Origin: UBA961 sp041191145
Lineage (GTDB): Bacteria > Bacteroidota > Ignavibacteria > Kapaibacteriales > UBA961
DNA: 18,200 nt
NCBI GenBank assembly: GCA_041191145.1
Contig: JBEEPK010000037.1
Location: forward strand, 1-18,200
Reading direction: 5' to 3'
Shown here: in pieces, positions 16,030 through 18,200 of the stretch
Layout: each line of letters begins with the position of its first letter
Numbering within the stretch: position 1 is the first letter of the stretch
The notes under the pieces: model-generated
Seen by the model: only the letters and a program-made list of their open reading frames with translations
Told to the model about the DNA's origin: nothing
Database searches by the model: none
Translations under genes and position numbers: made by a program

Positions 16030-16878
16030 CTAAGACTTTTTTTCGGTATGTCTTTTTGCAAGCTCCGCTGATAGCAATGTTATCACAGCCGTATAATATG
16101 TCCAGATTGCCGGTATGACCAGAACCGCATATGTTCCATAAAAGAAACCAAAACCGGTTGATTTCCCAACATACCAACTGAATAGTAATCGAGCACTTTC
16201 CCATAAAATCCAAGCAAGTAAGGTTGCATTTCGAATTGTGGACCAAGGGAGCTTTTTGGGTGGCAATGTTCGATAAATAAACATGAATAACATCGGCGGA
16301 GAAATGAAAGCAACGATTCTCACCAATATTCCCGTGATGAATAAACCATCGGGGAGAATTGGAAAAAGCAATCCCTCGAATGCCGAAGCCACAGGATGAA
16401 GAAGTGTACTTGCAATCACGAGCAATATGAAAACAACGGTTCCACCAAGATCTCTTGCCTTGACATGTACAAATGACTGTTCGGTAATGGATCCAAAAAC
16501 AGCTTCCATACCACTTCTGAAAGAAGAAAGCAATGCAGATGCTGTCCAGAGCAAAGCAGGAATACCAATCCAACCTGCACCTGAACTATATGCAAATAAA
16601 GTCTGAACTTCTTTCAATATTAAAGATACAGCACCTGAACCGGATTCACCCATTGGCAAAAGTGTAGACAAAAACACTTCTAATGATGGAATAAATGACT
16701 GAATATCCAGAATATTGCCAACAATGAATAAAGCAACCATTAGAAGAGGGAATACGCACAAGAGAGCATTGAATGCGATTCCTGCTGAAATCAGAAAGAG
16801 ATGTCTGGAACCTAAATCTTCAAAAAAAGATTCTATGACCAGATACCATCGTTTGAAGGGCAGTGAACGGACTCGCAT
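16030..16878 (-). CDS. yihY: YihY/BrkB (UPF0761) family inner-membrane protein
   Basis: 282-residue integral membrane protein with about six hydrophobic spans. Family features are an N-terminal FFEDLGSRHLFLISAGIAFNALLCVFPLL segment (polar face plus first span), a WIGIPALLWTASALLSSFRSGMEAVFG segment near residues 100-125, and a C-terminal WESARLLFSWYVG...FFYGTYAVLVIPAIWTYYTAVITLLSAELA region, which is highly characteristic. The family was once mislabelled ribonuclease BN; its function is still unclear. Start: ATG at 16876-16878, with AAGG seven bases upstream. Transcribed divergently from the Fe-S carrier gene at 17021 and 66 nt upstream of murF, which has its own -7 box. Confidence 0.9.
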   Translation of the reverse strand: MRVRSLPFKRWYLVIESFFEDLGSRHLFLISAGIAFNALLCVFPLLMVALFIVGNILDIQSFIPSLEVFLSTLLPMGESGSGAVSLILKEVQTLFAYSSGAGWIGIPALLWTASALLSSFRSGMEAVFGSITEQSFVHVKARDLGGTVVFILLVIASTLLHPVASAFEGLLFPILPDGLFITGILVRIVAFISPPMLFMFIYRTLPPKKLPWSTIRNATLLAWILWESARLLFSWYVGKSTGFGFFYGTYAVLVIPAIWTYYTAVITLLSAELAKRHTEKKS

Positions 16879-16958
16879 TTAGTACCTTTTCTTTGTGAAC
16901 AGGAGATTACAACCCCGAAATGAGCATCCAAAATGCCCGAGCAATTGCGCAAAGTTCG

Positions 16959-16966
16959 TAAATTTG
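16959..16966 (+). promoter_or_regulatory. Promoter-like -7 box for the Fe-S carrier/superoxide dismutase pair
   Basis: TAAATTTG on the plus strand matches TAnnTTTG exactly, in the 142-nt divergent region. It would give a leader of roughly 48 nt before the ATG at 17021. No TTTG is seen at the correct distance upstream, so support is partial. The rest of this intergenic region shows only a short TTGCGCAA palindrome (16945-16952). Confidence 0.4.
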
Positions 16967-17020
16967 CATCGTTTACGATAGTTTTTACCATTTAGGTTTA
17001 TATCATCCGAGAGGTGAATC

Positions 17021-17437
17021 ATGATAGATTTATTGAATCTCAATTCCGCAGAGGAAGAGATTGGTTTTGAGACCATTCCAATTGGAGTGACAGGTGCTGA
17101 TGAGAATGATAATGTTCGCATCACATTCAAAGCTTTGAGTGAAGTCAAAAAAATCAAAGCACAAAATGCCATTCCCGAGGATTATGGTCTAAGAGTTGGT
17201 GTCAAAGGCGGAGGTTGCTCCGGGATGTCTTATACATTGGGTTTTGACGCCACGAGCAAGGATTTGGATCGTATATATGAAACGCAAGGCGTGAAAGTAT
17301 TTGTTGATCCCAAGAGTTTGTTTTATCTGATGGGTGTGACGCTTGATTATAGCGATGGCTTGAATGGTCGTGGCTTCACATTCAATAATCCGAATGCAAC
17401 AAAGACTTGCGGCTGCGGAAGTTCTTTCGGTGTGTGA
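17021..17437 (+). CDS. A-type iron-sulfur carrier protein (IscA/SufA/ErpA family)
   Basis: 138-residue HesB/IscA-family protein that carries and transfers Fe-S clusters. The core (about residues 32-138) has VRITFKALSEVKKI, GLRVGVKGGGCSGMSYTLGFD with C66, and the C-terminal CGCGSSF motif with C130 and C132. The three cluster-binding cysteines are all present. About 30 residues precede the usual start of the domain, so the protein is longer than the common 105-120-residue forms. A strong Shine-Dalgarno sequence (GAGAGG, six bases before ATG) supports this start and so the extension. It cannot be assigned to IscA, SufA or ErpA from sequence alone. The superoxide dismutase gene follows after 30 nt and is probably cotranscribed. 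Confidence 0.93.
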   Translation: MIDLLNLNSAEEEIGFETIPIGVTGADENDNVRITFKALSEVKKIKAQNAIPEDYGLRVGVKGGGCSGMSYTLGFDATSKDLDRIYETQGVKVFVDPKSLFYLMGVTLDYSDGLNGRGFTFNNPNATKTCGCGSSFGV

Positions 17438-17467
17438 TTTTCCCAATTTTACATAGAGATACGCATT

Positions 17468-18094
17468 ATGGCATATGAATGGAAATTCAATCCCCGTCCG
17501 TATAGTGATGAGGAAGCAAAAGAGTTATTAGCATCAGTGGTTTCACCAGAAACATCTGATTGGCATTATAATACCCATCACAAAGGATATGTGACATTCC
17601 TTAATAAGATTGAGGGAGAGCTGGAATCAGCAGATCGTTCCGGTGCGAATGGTAATTATAGCCATGTCGGAGAATTGAAGCGCCGCCTTACATGGAATCA
17701 TGGCGGAACCGTTCTTCATGATGTCTATTGGGAAGTGCTTGGCGGAGATGGTGATCCATCGAAAGGACCAGAAATTCTTGCAGCGATTGAAAAGGAATTC
17801 GGTTCATTTGACAATTGGAAAGCTGATTTTAAGGCCGCTTGCATAGCCGCAAAATTATCCGGTTGGGGAGTTTTGACTTATGATCAGCTTTATAGTGGTC
17901 GTTTGCTCAATGTCCTCGTGGATGAACATCATTATGGAGCAATTTGGGGCGGAATCCCATTGATTTCTTGCGATGTGTTTGAACATGCCTATTATCACAA
18001 GGATGGTCCGGGCAGAGCCAAGTATGTTGACAATTTCTTGGCAAATTTGCATTGGGGCAGAATCAATGAGCGTTACAAAAAATTCGTTCGTTGA
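17468..18094 (+). CDS. Iron/manganese superoxide dismutase
   Basis: 208-residue enzyme converting superoxide to oxygen and hydrogen peroxide. Metal ligands are H33 (in DWHYNTHHKGY), H84 (LHDVYW), D169 and H173 (DVFEHAYY). The gateway tyrosine is Y41. Second-shell positions are unusual: G80 takes the place where iron enzymes carry glutamine. In the loop 15 residues before D169, where manganese enzymes have glutamine and iron enzymes alanine, there is H154 (EHHYG). The residue two before the ligand aspartate is S167. Metal choice thus cannot be read off the classical rules; the pattern recalls histidine-bearing archaeal-type members. The N-terminal part also departs from the common 'LPxLPYxxDALEP' form. 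The upstream Fe-S carrier gene is 30 nt away. Confidence 0.95.
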   Translation: MAYEWKFNPRPYSDEEAKELLASVVSPETSDWHYNTHHKGYVTFLNKIEGELESADRSGANGNYSHVGELKRRLTWNHGGTVLHDVYWEVLGGDGDPSKGPEILAAIEKEFGSFDNWKADFKAACIAAKLSGWGVLTYDQLYSGRLLNVLVDEHHYGAIWGGIPLISCDVFEHAYYHKDGPGRAKYVDNFLANLHWGRINERYKKFVR

Positions 18095-18108
18095 AAATGT
18101 TGATAGGA

Positions 18109-18130
18109 ACTTATAAAGTACTTATGTAGT
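18109..18130 (+). repeat. Tandem 11-bp imperfect direct repeat
   Basis: ACTTATAAAGT (18109-18119) is followed directly by ACTTATGTAGT (18120-18130), with 9 of 11 bases identical. The second copy runs into the -7 box at 18127-18134. It could be an operator for the gene beyond the window edge, or a chance repeat in A+T-rich DNA. Confidence 0.35.
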
Positions 18131-18134
18131 TTTG
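18127..18134 (+). promoter_or_regulatory. Promoter-like -7 box near the window end
   Basis: TAGTTTTG matches TAnnTTTG exactly on the plus strand, 33 nt after the superoxide dismutase stop. AAAAGG (18158-18163) and two possible starts follow: ATG at 18164-18166, or TTG at 18175-18177 in another frame, open to the window end. Too little remains to identify a product. Confidence 0.35.
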
Positions 18135-18200
18135 CCTCACGAACTCCTCGTAAAGTTAAAAGGATGGGCATTTGGCACTTCGCATCAGCGAAAAGTCGAA

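Noticed and set aside
1..18200. Mobile elements, phage genes, CRISPR arrays, toxin-antitoxin or defence systems
   Set aside because: No transposase or integrase motifs, terminal inverted repeats, regularly spaced repeats or small toxin-like gene pairs were seen; the tRNA-Leu gene shows no partial 3' duplicate in the window that would indicate an attachment site.

Overview
The window is an A+T-rich chromosomal segment of housekeeping character. It most likely comes from a member of the Bacteroidota/Chlorobiota group (Bacteroidota sensu lato, Ignavibacteria or Kapabacteria-like lineages included). Two things point there. First, several intergenic regions carry the TAnnTTTG -7 box typical of the Bacteroidota primary sigma factor; the copy upstream of the 226-633 gene also has a perfect TTTG -33 box 20 nt away. 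Second, the proteins fit: a 64-residue S21, OmpA/VWA lipoproteins, and Shine-Dalgarno signals that are often weak or absent. The exact lineage is inference. I see no transposase, integrase, phage gene, CRISPR array or rRNA gene.

Layout. Positions 3-5438 (minus strand) hold a proteostasis and cell-shape block. Read in the direction of transcription it is tRNA-Leu(UAG), tig, clpP, a strong terminator, clpX, a terminator/promoter junction, mreB, then a separate promoter driving a small uncharacterised basic protein and rpsU. At 5709-7034 a lone plus-strand gene encodes an HpnE-like FAD oxidoreductase. It converges on the next block so closely that both stop codons share the bases TTAA. Positions 7031-12494 (minus) are a tightly packed five-gene run: S41 carboxy-terminal protease, DUF3108 exported protein, VWA-OmpA lipoprotein, an atypical SDR, and an ABC-2 type permease without its ATPase. 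Positions 12642-15963 (minus) carry murF and mraY, a fragment of the dcw cluster, followed by an OmpR/PhoB-type response regulator. A YihY/BrkB membrane protein (16030-16878, minus) is divergent from a plus-strand pair, an A-type Fe-S carrier and a Fe/Mn superoxide dismutase (17021-18094). The last 100 bases hold a promoter-like site that probably serves a gene beginning at the window edge.

How the genes work together. Tig folds nascent chains and ClpXP degrades what fails. MraY and MurF make the lipid-linked peptidoglycan precursor whose insertion MreB organises. The S41/DUF3108/VWA-OmpA group acts in the periplasm and outer membrane. The Fe-S carrier and superoxide dismutase pair suggests iron and oxidative-stress handling.

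I did not find a clear new multi-gene system. The items most worth a second look are the small PcrA-tail-like protein cotranscribed with rpsU, the SDR that has lost the YxxxK motif, the superoxide dismutase with a histidine where the usual glutamine/alanine sits, the terminator inside the tig-clpP-clpX series, and the lysine/alanine-rich tail of trigger factor. There is no gene-free stretch longer than 300 bases.
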